Part shown: positions 12,501 to 23,180 of the stretch, piece after piece
Position numbering within the stretch: the first letter of the stretch is position 1
Layout: each line of letters starts with the position of its first letter
Assembly: GCA_006535965.1 (NCBI GenBank)
Contig: QEAR01000001.1
Span: 908,741-972,740 of the forward strand
Direction: 5' to 3'
Length of the DNA: 64,000 nt
DNA from: Spizellomyces sp. 'palustris'
Lineage: Eukaryota; Chytridiomycota; Chytridiomycetes; Spizellomycetales; Spizellomycetaceae
Notes under the pieces: model-generated
Seen by the model: the letters and a program-made list of their open reading frames with translations, nothing else
What the model was told of the DNA's origin: nothing
Database searches by the model: none
Program-made: the position numbers and the translations under genes

Positions 12501-12760
12501 TGCAAGAGCAAGTCCGTTGGAGGCGTGACAAGGCGGAGAGAATAGCTCACCGGTCGACCCTGACACACGCTGCATGGGAGGCGTCAGACAGAGACGCCAG
12601 GGAACCAGACATGACCGAACAAGTCGTACAAATTCGGACTGAAATTGAACAGCGTTTGCAAGAGAGAACATCCTGGGTGGAGACATTTGCACTTCAGTGG
12701 AAGGACTTGCAGGCACGACGGATTTCCGTGGCAGAACGATGGAGAGAGCATGAGGGATAA
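9572..12760 (+). CDS. large acidic protein with C-terminal coiled coil
   Basis: One uninterrupted exon of 1062 codons, function unknown. The ATG at 9572 is the first in frame. The open frame extends 27 codons further up, but without an ATG. Residues about 60-420 are extremely rich in Asp/Glu (many DDDDE and EEEE runs) with Ser between them. The middle is Ser/Asn/Gln-rich and probably disordered. From about residue 810 to the end the composition changes to a helical, heptad-like region (LTYQIQTATQTYSAT, SLQGDVLNALGHATALLSRIQQQ, and a Trp-containing basic helix near the C-terminus), which suggests a coiled coil used for oligomerisation. No enzymatic or DNA-binding motif was seen. The length without a stop and the ordered C-terminus make it a real gene. 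Confidence 0.8.
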   Translation: MDSYRAELGDFNESVSVIDDAEFLEDQGSRRSLCKHSGPEGKSRDGHQDEHEMYGRARVGWDDKGHEIYSHKENGIDIDGDDKEIDEVKDGIEEYEDEDEEKIKDRDPKEVGSADANQEEETGIEDASDFDVPAANLLRIVDSRELLFLERHRALELAENEDDDDEWQHEEDAEVESVGEGLEESELSGDSQDVEDDELERALSEQDDENDQDMFRVHHLHEDASAETDGEHSISESEMDGNKADDEDQMLASGYQSDSSSLNQGNPSAHSNESMDQLASYMSDLSEDSESVSLKDQSEVAIKCDVAQEGQESCTDDDDVDDEDRSSSITNDESHESDESSMADEVDQPPGNDLEEQSASRLNSDEESGDSGNYMDGQETRQNTIDAGVGPDYPQDLRHDYVGKPLHSISDKEKTVDSSTINTSSTIPSTSEHQMPAHDVETQQSSEKHLEDSSYENSQYINNMNNIVYVEDSQMDEGANQEKLEEGSSEALGINESEDEHSFASDDASQNDSHGMDTFASHYINQEPNSSEVVPDSREPLINLNVMKLTDGSGLTEGEANLQRGEDEEELVIRENQHENRPARVAVTGSKPHEDETNAGTFASPVSSHSERGEPTQVNDGLLVAPTVMRDPEVRLDTKDDVEGLQASSNTCSTEDGIQSVEQVSKRQVGDELDLVSQSNSGLAPLLAENDFLQNDQVLENQDKHPALCRNQNSRDEDAIRQMDPRTPQSSKPHEDVNAAAQQLLQQDDNAKVDRATEGAAGCVQVQITRSVAAENADLEGIKILTTDACITQPPKKLEPPALEINVLDMALTQAQLRESITADSVTRTSASSTNSTIAQLTYQIQTATQTYSATATHLHATQAEHHSLLSTFTSLQGDVLNALGHATALLSRIQQQRIANAEARDALESIRRQIVDEKHSRDKMGSALEQVRNALAKRKPLAGTAVSKSAGAGSSSGDTTIKRPLEDKLRAAEATMQEQVRWRRDKAERIAHRSTLTHAAWEASDRDAREPDMTEQVVQIRTEIEQRLQERTSWVETFALQWKDLQARRISVAERWREHEG

Positions 12761-13698
12761 ATGGCACTATGCCATGGGTTGACCCCTTGATCTCCGTCAT
12801 TTATCCGTAGAATGAAAAGAGGGCTGATTAATGTAGATACAGATCCGTAGATATCCCAAGTTATCTAGTCATCTAGTGCCTTGATGCAGTCATGTAGCAC
12901 GAAAGCCTGTTTCTCAGCCATAAAATACTCTTGCGTAAAAGCAGTTTAGACCAATTGCAAGAACCCGAAACTCTCAGCGACAGGCCATATTAACACCGTG
13001 CCTATAATGGGCTGCGGCAGACGTCCCACATGATAAAGTTGGGAGATAACCGACAATCTGGCACAAGACTAAGCTTACACCTTTGTGTTGCAAGCCACCA
13101 TGAATCACTCTTTGGCAATTCTAAGCGGTACTCCGGTTCCAGAGGAAACTAGAAGAAAGGGGCCATGTGGCTTAACAATGAAATGAAGTTTGTGTCTTGG
13201 TCCACAACTTGGAGACTGAATTCCGGACCCTCGGAGTTAGTGTGAAATCATTGCTTCCGATCGGCAATTAAAAGAGCGCGTGTTTCGGGTTTTGGGTTTT
13301 TAGCTGGTTTAGGGAGGAGCCTCAATCGGAGGCGCCACTTGTGTATGTGTGTGAGTGTGCTTTTTTGTTTGTGTGATGAGTGTTTGCTTGTTACAAATTG
13401 CGAACACACGAGGCTGAATTTTGAATCTGTTAAAAGGGAGTCAAAAAAAGTCTTTTGAATTTCAAGGCTTATCTCGGCGTGTGGAACGAATTTCTTTTCT
13501 TTCTTTTCTTTGGCCCATTTTTAAACACACCCTTGAATACATTGCAATCTCCCAAAAAGGGCGATATCCTTTGTTTTTTGAATACATAAGCGCTCGATAA
13601 CATTTGAAAGAAGGTTGAGTAAAAATATGGAAGCCGCCATTCTCTAGTTCCATTCCAAAGCCCGCATTAGTAGAGAGAAAACTCTTAGTTTTGTCCCG
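12761..13698. other. intergenic region
   Basis: 938 bp with no supported gene. It contains a TGTG-rich stretch near 13340-13375 and T/C tracts (TTTCTTTTC at about 13490-13510), probably the leader of the receptor gene. Confidence 0.4.
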
Positions 13699-16600
13699 AT
13701 GGGATATCGTCCCACCATGCCCCTGTGCATTCATTTTATTGCCGCATTGCTCTGGGCAGCTTCCTTGGACATTGCGTACGGCCAGACTGTCATCACATAT
13801 GGAGTGGTGCTTTCCAGCACTGATCCATCAATCGGTTCGTTTACAAACGCCCTCAACCTCGCCGTCGCCGATGTGAATGCCAATCCTACCCTGTTGTCCA
13901 ATGCGACACTAAGACTTCAGTTCTACGATTCAAAAGCAAGCCCTCGAGTCGTTGTGGCAGAGGGATTGAGAGCCGTAGCAGACGGTGTTAATGCGATAGT
14001 TGGTAGGTTCAACAAAGCCCCGAGTAATGAAATGTCGGGATGGAAATATTGACTGCTTTGTGCTCCCCCTTAAAAAAGGCGAGGCAGATTCTGGTATCAC
14101 TGAGGTACGTTGGACTCGGTTGGCTTTTTTTTTGTTATGAGAGCGGTGGTAGTGACGTCGCTGTCTCCCTGGACAGCCTCTTGTCCTTGCAGCAGAAACG
14201 AAACTGATACCTGTCTGCTCGGGTGCTTCGACATCACCCTCGCTTTCCAACAAAAGTGAATTTGCAACCTTCTTTCGAACCCTTCCAAGTGACAATGCTC
14301 AGGGCGCAGCTATGGTCTCGCTCCTGTGGAAAATGGGATGGATGCGCGCAGGAATCATCAGTGAGGCCACCTCATATGGCCAAGGCGTTGGAGATGCGCT
14401 CTTGGCGACGATCAGGGAACAGAATGCGGGCATCAGTATCGACACACGCCTGTAAGTCGATGATCGAATCCCTATTTAGGAATTGCCGAATATTAATTAT
14501 TATTATGTGTAAAGATCGTACGTGCCTGGGGATCAGGCACAAGTCTCCAATCAGCTCCAGTCTTTGAAAGAAGCTGGAGTTCGCATAATCTTAGCCATCG
14601 GGGCAGATTTCACACGTTTTATCGATGTCATGAAACAAGCCGACAGCCTGGGTTTAATTGGGGACGAATATGTGTGGATCCTGTCCGACGCAGTAAGTGG
14701 AGCATGGTTCTCGATCCCTGATCTGCGCAAACACACTAAATTGATTAACATGGTTTTGTTTACCTAGTTTTTTCCTGTCTTTTCCGAAGTTACCAAACCA
14801 AATGACAAGAACCTTTTCAAAGGAGCCTTGGCTGTATACCCTCAAGAGGGCGCCGGACCAAAATACGCTCAGTATCGAAACGTACGTCACAGAAGGTCTG
14901 ATTTTTATCGACATTGCAATTGAGCTTACATGTTGTATTCCATATCGCAGGCTGGCAACCGGGAAAACCCTTACGACTTGTTTTACTATGATTGTGTAAG
15001 TTGCCTGAACTCTTCCATTTGGGCCAGGTTTTCTATTCTAACGCAACCTGCATACAAAGGTTTTGGCACTTGCAGCAGCACACACTAAAATGTTGAGCGA
15101 AGGCGTCTCTCTTGCCAACCTGGCAGCGAACACAGTGCCGCCATTTAATATTGCACAGTTCACCCGCGTGAACTTCACTGGCATGACAGGAAATGTCGTA
15201 TTTGCCACAAACGGAGATCGGGATGGGTAAGGCGGTCATGTAACGTTTGTTGAATTGCATCTAGATGTTCTAAGGCACTCTCTCATGGCTACATAGTGAT
15301 TATGCCCTCCACAGTTTCGACGGAAACGGGGCGACACAAGTGGCAGTTATTCGCCGTGGCAAAACGTTTGACCCTTCTCAACCTGTCATCAAATTCCATT
15401 CTGGATCAACCGTCGTTCCACTAGACACTCCGGCCTACAAAATGAATGTTGTCGAATGGACATCACCCATGGGCATTGCCATCAGTGCATTTTTCGTCGC
15501 TATGATAGTAGTGTGTATCCTCTCCATTATCCTTAGCTTGGCCTACCGGAAGAGTTCCATTTTGAAGCCAGTCAGTCCGGTTTTTTGTGGTATCATATCT
15601 TTTGGGCTTGCTTTGGTGTTTGGCAGTGAGCTGGCGGATATTGGTTGGAGGACTACATTTACGTGCAACCTGTATCCTTGGTTATTGGGAATTGGATTCG
15701 CGACTGCTCTGGTGAGTTCATACGCCGCATAATTGGCCGATACCCGCATATTCATGTCAGGATTAGGCATCGGTATTCGTCAAGCAGTGGCGTATCTTTA
15801 GGATCTTTGAAAACGTCCAAATGGCCAAGCGGCCCATTCGGGATGGACGCCTTCTCTACATCTTTGCGGGTATTGTGAGCGTGCAAGTGGTGCGTACTAT
15901 GATGGTCTCTCTAGTGCTCTGGGTCTTGCATTTATCGTGTTGGAATTTACGTTTCAGATTTTGTTGGGTATCATGACAGCCGCGTCACCACTTCGTCCAG
16001 TCCGGATAAGTGATCGGCAAACGGAAACGAATAGCTTTGTCTGCACAGCTGCAAATGTGAACATTCAAAATGGCATGACCTACATAATATTTGCCTACTG
16101 CGGTATTTTGCTGATTATATGTACTTACCTTGGTAAGTGTCTTGTCCACTCGTTTCATCGACAACTGGTTCAATCCAACTTAACCTATCTGTGCAGCTAT
16201 TCGTACTCGCAATGTTTACTCTGCCTTTAACGAATCAAAATGGATCGGCCTCAGCGTATATAACATCATTCTATGCGGTCTGGCAGCTCTGGCAGTCACA
16301 TACATTGGTGGCAATACCATGTCGGAACCGACACGATTCGCTGTCCGGAATGCTGCAGTGTTTTTTGCAGCGACTGTGGCATACATTTCACTCGTCGGAC
16401 GACTTTTGGTTGTGTTGATCGCGAAAGAAACGGCATATTCCTCTAGCATCAGTAGCAGCGAGGATTGCAGCATTAGCCTTCGAAGTCTGTCAAATATTCT
16501 CCCGGGTCTAAATTCGGGCACCCCTCGATCGGCAACTGCCTCACTGATGACAGCACAAATTCGGCAGAGTAGCTTCCCGATGAAGCGGATGGGGACAATA

Positions 16601-17110
16601 GGTGCCGTGTGGAAGCAAATGACCATGACCTTGACACTTGGTTCAGAAAAGGTTCTAACCTTGATAGAAACCAATACAGAGGTACAGGTCAATCGATTTT
16701 CTTGTGTGCATTCTGAACATGCTCATTCATCAACGCGATCATGTCTGTTTGTAGAACACGGTAGGACAACTCATACGGCTCAAGGAGGTTAAAGCCCGGC
16801 TGTTGGTCCCAGAGCAACCTGACCCACAGGACCTCCGCCATTGTCGGTTCGAGCTAAGATGGGGAAATGTGCTGATGAAAGTTCAAGGTAAAAGACTGAT
16901 GATACCTATTGGCTATTGCCATCACGTACTCACTTGGACGCAAATTGTTTTACAGGTGCAACTATAACAGAGTGCGAGGAATGGGTTTATCTCATAAATA
17001 GCGGGGGATTAAGTTCGGGAGCGTCGCAATCTCCTGCACGAGGGGTTAGAGACCGAGAGGTGACACTCCGGACATCTGGATTGCAGGCCGACCAGATCAG
17101 ATCGGGTTGA
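13699..17110 (+). CDS. class C G-protein-coupled receptor, GABA-B-like, with C-terminal PH-like region
   Basis: Thirteen exons: 13699-14002, 14079-14104, 14177-14451, 14515-14692, 14768-14881, 14951-14995, 15060-15226, 15297-15711, 15767-15889, 15958-16132, 16197-16681, 16755-16887 and 16956-17110, giving 864 residues with phase correct at every join. Signal peptide 1-28. A periplasmic-binding-type ligand domain covers about 30-400, with the GABA-B-like block ITEPLVLAAETKLIPVCSG and FFRTLPSD. Seven membrane spans run from about 429 to 682. The class C loop KQWRIFRIF and the PLRPVRI block are present, and the last span carries RLLVV. The tail (685-864) has a Ser-rich linker, then about 742-830 with the strand pattern and final Trp helix (ECEEWVYLI) of a PH domain. 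The ligand is unknown; a surface sensor coupling to G proteins is expected from the family. Confidence 0.88.
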
Positions 17111-17514
17111 GTCTAGAGTATAGTTCAACCGCATATTTTGCTAGTTTAACAGAACGTTATTAGAATTTAAGGCATTATTTAGAATTTACAAGTGATGAAC
17201 AATTCATCTAGACCTAATGACAATTTACTTCCCACCTTGCCCATGTATCTGTCATGTGTTAAGCAAGGCGATTTTGGAATAATGACCCGACCAACCACGT
17301 TTCCCTTTCTCAATGAACCGTTGGACGATGCTGACTGATTGATATCTATTTTGATACACGGCACTTTATAAAAACATTTGACCCTTTCTGTGTAAAAAGT
17401 AAATCTATATCATTGATTTTCACATATGTATCTACAAAGATTTACCAAATGCTAAGAAAAATGACAGGACCTAAACCCGAAGAGAAAAGACGTTCTATAT
17501 CTACTATCTGGTGC
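17111..17514. other. intergenic region between convergent genes
   Basis: 404 bp between the stop codons of the receptor and the VWD protein gene. AT-rich; it probably holds both 3' untranslated regions. No other signal was seen. Confidence 0.4.
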
Positions 17515-19711
17515 TCAGAGAACAAAACTGGCAACCAAAGCAACCAATACGGCACTAAACCCTCCAACGGAAGAATGCATGGCACTGGACACGATTGGTA
17601 TGTTCCCAGACGGGTTCTGATCCGGGGTCGAGGTGCTGTTACCGATGGTGGGCTGAGTAACAACTTCTGCGTCCTCGGGTAGAGGAAGGGGTTTGTAGTC
17701 CGGTTTCTTGTCAACAGGATCGCCTTCTTCATCAGTAACAGGGCCGGCACTATAGGTAGGCAAACTAGCCGCATCTTCCTGGCATGTCAATCCAGAGTAA
17801 CCAGGTTTGCACATGCACCCGTTAAGAGTGCAAATTCCGTTCGGGCCGCACCCGCTGGTGCAAGCGTTGGTTCCCAAGCCGTTTTCCTTTTGAACCTTGT
17901 CACCTTCTTTTTGTTCCGCAGGGTCGGCAGAGCACTTTTGAGCGTCAGTTTTGGCACGGCAATTGCCTAACATTTGCGCTTTGACTCCCTCTGAGAAGAT
18001 GAAAGAACCTGTGCGAACAGCGTCCTTGACACAAGACATGATGTAGAAGGGGTGGTCGACTTGGGTCTCGCAGCCGGGAACGTTGAAGAGTTTTGTACAG
18101 TAATCAACAGCCTGATTATAGAATTGTTCAGGGCAGGTCGGGGGACGAGGGACCGTGGGAGTTTCGCCAGGGAGGTAGATAGGTTCAGTGTCGCCACCGT
18201 TGCTTGGTTGGGCCGGGGTAGCCGTGACTGTAGCGGTGGCAGTAACTGTCTGTGTAATAGGAGTGTATGTCGGAAGTGCGGTGATGGTAGTGTAGTACGT
18301 GTCCGTAACCGTTGAGGTTGCTGTCGTGTAAGCAGTCGATGGAGCAGCTGTGACAGTGACCTCCTGAGTAATTTGTGTGGTTTGGTACACAACACTACTG
18401 ACGACAATGGTGGTGGCTGCCGCAGTAGTGGCAGGACCAGAGGACGAAGCGATTTCAGTAGTTGCAACCGTCGTGGTCGTGGCAGGACCAGAGGATGAAG
18501 CGATTTCAGTAGCTGCCACCGTCGTGGTCGTGGCCGGAGCGGCTTCAACGGTCGTGGAGGTGACAATGTTCGTAATCACCGTAGGAATTACAACAGTCGA
18601 AACTTTGGTTTCGACCGGCGGAATGGGTTGAGCAGTGCAGGCATTACCCCCATTGTAAACGGGAGGTTTTCCCTTATGCGCACAGTTGGCACCGCAGACG
18701 AAAATGTCATCTTCGGCAGGGACTTTCCAGGTGTCACCAAATACGCTGCCTTTCTTGGTCTTGGTCCCATCAGCACATACCAAATCCGTGTCGTCACCGT
18801 CTTCGTAAACGTTACAGAGACCCCCGACTTGTTTGTAGTAAGGACCGCCGAGACGAACCGTCACATCAACATAGTTGAAAGTGTTGAAAACGTTGGAATT
18901 TAATTCAATTTGGGAGCCATCTTCCGCAATTTCGATAATGTAATGGCGCAAATCCGCTCCAGCCGTGATCTTCAGGCCTTGAATAGCAGCCGATGCTTGG
19001 CGGAGAATCATGGCCGCCTTATTGCCTTTCTGTTCGGTGGTGATGACAACTACGGCTTCACCATAGCGAATCGCGACTCCATTATTGCAGCCGATGCCTG
19101 GGCTACAGAAAAATTGGGTCGTTTGGATAGTCAACATGTCATGTTTGACGAGGTAGTGAGTACCACTAGAATGGTCTATTTATTTAGGGTCAGAGTGTAA
19201 GATTTTACGATGTTGAAATCCCAAAATAAATGTCAAACAGTAACTTACAGTCATAGCGAATTCCACCAAAGGTCTTATAGTGGGGATCGCCAACAGTCGA
19301 ACAGGTAACAGCCTTTTTGTACTCTCTCTTGACTGGGTATTTGGCCTCTCCACCGTGGTATACGGATCCTGGTGCATTACACCGCCCGAGAAGGCTGTAC
19401 GTAAGCTCGCCGATCTTTGTATACTGGTTGATGGGGAAGAGGGTAATACCCTTCCAGATATTCCAATCGTTGGAATTGTATTCGGTCGTGCAGTTGCTTG
19501 ATTTCATGCCAGGTGTATCCCAGATGATGGTGGCTTTGTCTTTTGGGGGACTCTTGAGTCGGCATTTGAACTCGGTCGCAATCTTGACGTCAGCAATGGA
19601 GAGGAGTGGAGGATCAAACTCTAGAAAATCCGTGATGCTCTGTCCCAAAACCGAGGTTGATGCCCCAAGCAACAAGCTTGAAGCAAGGAGGATCTTTGAC
19701 AGAAGAGGCAT
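17515..19711 (-). CDS. secreted GPI-anchored protein with von Willebrand type D and EGF-like domains
   Basis: Two exons, 19711-19249 and 19175-17515 (intron 19248-19176), 707 residues. The N-terminal signal peptide ends near residue 23 (TSVLGQ). A VWD domain begins at about 137 with CSTVGDPHYKTFGG and continues across the splice (GTHYLVKHDM) to about 300. The acceptor AAATAG at 19178-19176 was preferred because the other AG, 10 bases inside, breaks the frame. A Thr/Ala/Val-rich stalk follows (about 330-450), including a 17-residue tandem repeat. After it come a Cys-rich region and an EGF-like module (CGPNGICTLNGCMCKPGYSG), then a Ser-rich stretch with a hydrophobic C-terminus suited to a GPI anchor. 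The architecture suggests a cell-surface adhesin or structural coat protein. No catalytic motif was seen. Confidence 0.88.
18430..18531 (-). repeat. 51-bp tandem repeat in the stalk of the VWD protein
   Basis: Two nearly identical 51-bp units (18430-18480 and 18481-18531) encode ATTTTVA[AT]TEIASSSGP twice. They differ at only a few third positions plus one Ala/Thr change. Part-units flank them. Such stalk repeats commonly vary in copy number. Confidence 0.85.
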
Positions 19712-19795
19712 ACTGGGAGATCTATGGATCTATAAAATTGTAGAAGAGCAGGAGGTCTATGGAATGGGGAGAAGGGGAACCCCCAACTGACAGGC

Positions 19796-19802
19796 TTTTA
19801 TA
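19796..19802 (-). promoter_or_regulatory. TATA box of the VWD protein gene
   Basis: TATAAAA on the minus strand lies 85 bp upstream of the ATG at 19711, with a CCAACT sequence just before it. Confidence 0.6.
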
Positions 19803-20651
19803 AGTTGGCAGCTGGGATGTCTTCCCTTGCATTTGACCATGAAGGACCACAGCCTCTCTTTCCAACGACAACGAAGGAGGTCATGTATTTTCCTACTCTA
19901 ATCTTTCTAGTGTCCGGTTGGATTACTTGTTGAAAGAGACCTTTCTCCGTGGCGACAAAGTCACCGCAACTCCCCATGGCTGCTCTTTGCATGCTGGTGG
20001 TTTTCTTGGGTTCGACAGACTGTTCTCTTGTCCAACGATGGAAATTAAAGAGAAATTTCTCCCTTGCCTGCCACCACAATTGCTGACTGCAGTGGTACGC
20101 CTTGTTCTTATTTGCTCTTGTCTATTTGATTATTCAACTTGAATGGCCACACTTTCTACGGTGGGGGGGTTTTCCTTTTCTTTTTGTTAAAATAAAAACG
20201 GCAAGTTAAACAAACTAATGCCACCCATACCCATACTCCATTCTACAATAATTTCATTGGTTTTTTTGGCCTTGTCCGCTCTTTCCTTAAAATCAACTCT
20301 AGATTATCCAATACAAGATTTTTGGGGGAAGCGGCAACCTTAGATTGTCCACGTGATCTTGATGTAATGCCCCTTCCGTCTCAGGTGCGGATCCTTGCGG
20401 TTCGCTAGGGATTAGGTAAGGGCACGCGCTCCTTAAACCCAGACGCTTTGTCGAGTGTTGTTGTTTGACGTGCGAGGATAAAAAAAAAGGAAAAACAAGG
20501 TCTGCGAATAAGGGGCTCACAAAACGACTGGAAAGACAGCCATCATGACTTCCGACCCCTCAGATAGCGACAATATGGGACTTCTCTGTGGAAAACTTGT
20601 ATTCAACGTCCTCGTTGTTGTTGTCCTTGTCTGCACACCGTGCAGAGCGCA
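19803..20651. other. intergenic region between divergent genes
   Basis: About 850 bp between the VWD and F-box genes. It contains homopolymer T and A runs (about 20160-20200 and 20480-20500). No supported gene was seen. Confidence 0.4.
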
Positions 20652-22852
20652 ATGTCCAAAGGATGTCATCTCGTCGTGGCTGACCTGCCAATAGAGATTA
20701 TCTGCCATATATTCTCATTTCTTTCCTTCCATGAGCAAATACCAAGGTTATCAATTGTGTGCCGTACTTGGCGAGGTGCTCTACGGGACCTTCGTGTAAG
20801 AATCTCCTCGTTACGGCGGTTCTCTACTACCTTCTAACAGATGCTACTTTTCATCTCCCAATATAGACGTTGAGCTTGGAGGCCACAATTTCCGTATTGG
20901 ATTATACTCTGCCTAGGATTCTGTCAGGGTATCCCCGCCTCGAACGACTCATCATTGAGCCGTCCCGTTATATTGACACGATCGATGCTGCCTACCTTCT
21001 GACAAAGGTAGCACAACAGTTTAGAGGACATCCTACGTTGCGCTATCTCTTTTGCTCGAGCGATTGGATAGTACCTGGTGCAGTGGAGGGTTGTCCTCGA
21101 TTAGAGGTCCTTATTGTGCCAAGTTTGCGGGGAAAAGAGGAAGAAGAGGAAGAGGAAGAACCCCAAGCGGTTAGTGGAATGGAAGAAGATGGTAGAGGAT
21201 CGAGTATGGATACAATGGATGTGGAGTATCCAGATGATTTGCACGAAAATGAACGAAGAATAGGAGGGAGGCATTGGGAAATTTGGCGAGGGTCGGGAAT
21301 GAGAAGAAATTTGACATGGATCATGAAGCACAAGCCTACTCTTACCCACATTGAGATGAACAAGCCCACCTTTTGGAACCGTATACCAAAGGTGGCTCCG
21401 ATTTCTCCATTGCCGATCCTAAAACACCTGAAACTGTCGGATATATGCTCATGGGCCCTGGTCAACTTTCTCGATTTCCTTCGGCAGTCTGGTCAACGAG
21501 AGCAACCTGCCCTACGGCACCTCATCACATTATCATTGGATTTAGATTGGCTCATCGTCCCAACGAACGCGTACGAAGCTATTTCTCTTGGCTGTCCGAA
21601 TTTGCAATCCCTTACCTTCATATACGCCAACTTGACACCGGCTGGTGTGGAAGCCATAGCCACTCATCTCCCTCGGTTAAAGTGTCTGGTGATGGATAAA
21701 TGCGACATGTGGTTTTACCACGGCTGGATGTCTTTGGTACGGTACCTGTGTAGTAGAATGAAGGAGCTGGAGAAAGTGGGCTTGGAAAAGTGTTCTTTCA
21801 GAGAGCTACCCCTCACGATGCAGGTACGGTTCCCTGTATATAGTACGCGAGCAGGAACAATGGGATGGTGGACACATTCGCTGCGGTCGCTGAAATTGTA
21901 CGCAAATGACGAGTATCGACCAAGCACAGCCGATCTGGAAGAGGTAGTGGAGCGATTTCCACAACTGCAAGAGTTGAAACTGGAAGTCCCAGCGGAAACA
22001 TTCACCAAGGATGGAATCGCTGTGTGGGGTCCTGCTGCGGTCAACTTGCACGGCTTAAAGAAACTAGTCCTGCGGAGTGGCAAATACGAATCATATGGGA
22101 CAGAACCCGTCGCGAGTAATACTCCACTCCACTTGCCGAACCTTCAGACCGTGTCCATATGGTCATGCCCCATCTTTCCTTTCAACTTTATTCTACCGAA
22201 TGCATCGAATCTTACCACCCTGAAGCTCAATTTTCTTCCCACAATCTTACCCGACACGACCTTTATCAGTCTTCCAAACCTTCGCTATCTTGCTGTCCGA
22301 GGAATAACGGTGCTTGCGCATCCAATATGTCTGTCGATCGTTAACGCCCTCACCGCTGACAGCCCCAAACTTGAAGTTCTGATAATGGAGGCACTCCATC
22401 GAGATTGCGCGAATCTCCCTTCCGCATTTTTTCCACGTCTTGTAGAAAAGTGCCCAAAACTCAGGGTTATACGGCTAGATCGCTTCATAACCCCGAGGTC
22501 CACTCTCACACTGCTGGCAAATGCCACTATTTGGCCCAATCTCGCGTCGTTTCATGTTTGGGGTCAATCGGCTATTCATGGAGCTACAATTGAATGGGAA
22601 CAAACTTCACTTTGTCCGTTTTTGCAAACCCACCGATTACTCCGATCCTTCCACGTCGGCTTGCATACACTGGAAGTGCCAGGATTTGAGCTGGAGGGTA
22701 GATGTACGGATGAGCACGGGTACTGTCATGCGCGGAATGTTGTCACGTATGCGTCGTATGCAAGGTCGATAAAGTCGCGTTGGTGGTGGTTAGAGGATGT
22801 TGTGGTTCATGGCCCTATTAAGCGACAAAGCGTTGCAGACTCCCTCCTGTAA
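20652..22852 (+). CDS. F-box protein with leucine-rich-repeat-like C-terminus
   Basis: Exons 20652-20795 and 20867-22852 (intron 20796-20866, GTAAGA...ATATAG), 709 residues. The ATG at 20652 is the first in frame. The F-box lies at about residues 11-48 (LPIEIICHIFSFLSFHEQ...VCRTWRGAL), the Skp1-binding element of SCF ubiquitin ligases. The rest has repeated blocks such as LPILKHLKLSDI, CPNLQSLTFIYANLT, LPRLKCLVMDKC, FPQLQELKLEV and LPNLRYLAVRGI, the pattern of divergent leucine-rich repeats that usually bind the substrate. An acidic run of eight Glu (about residues 132-139) with a disordered loop interrupts the early repeats. The substrate cannot be predicted. Confidence 0.88.
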
Positions 22853-23180
22853 CAGCGCAACAACAACACAGTTTCAAATGATGGTTTAGAAATGTTTATA
22901 ATTTGTATGTAATTTTGTTAGATGAAGGGCTTGTGGAAATAAACTTTTGTTTATCCAATGACCAACTCAGCCAGACCCCGTTGTTTTAGTCAAAAGGTGG
23001 TTTAGTAAAGGATGCGAGACAAAAGGGACGCGTTCACTCCGAGTGTCTGCGGCAAGTTTCATTTGCGTGACCCAAGCCGCACCAGCGCTTACGGCACCAA
23101 TTACAAAAGTACAGAGCGCTAGCAAGTGTTCCCCTTCTTTTTCTACCTAGTTGCTCATTGTGTTTGCCTGGCGCAAAAGA
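22853..23180. other. intergenic region
   Basis: 328 bp between the F-box and PH-domain genes. It holds a likely 3' end region (AATAAA at about 22938-22943) and the next promoter. Nothing else was recognised. Confidence 0.4.

Noticed and set aside
17967-18566. 199-codon frame on the minus strand inside the VWD gene
   Set aside because: It overlaps the real frame in the Thr-rich stalk and gives only a low-complexity Pro/Leu/Arg product.
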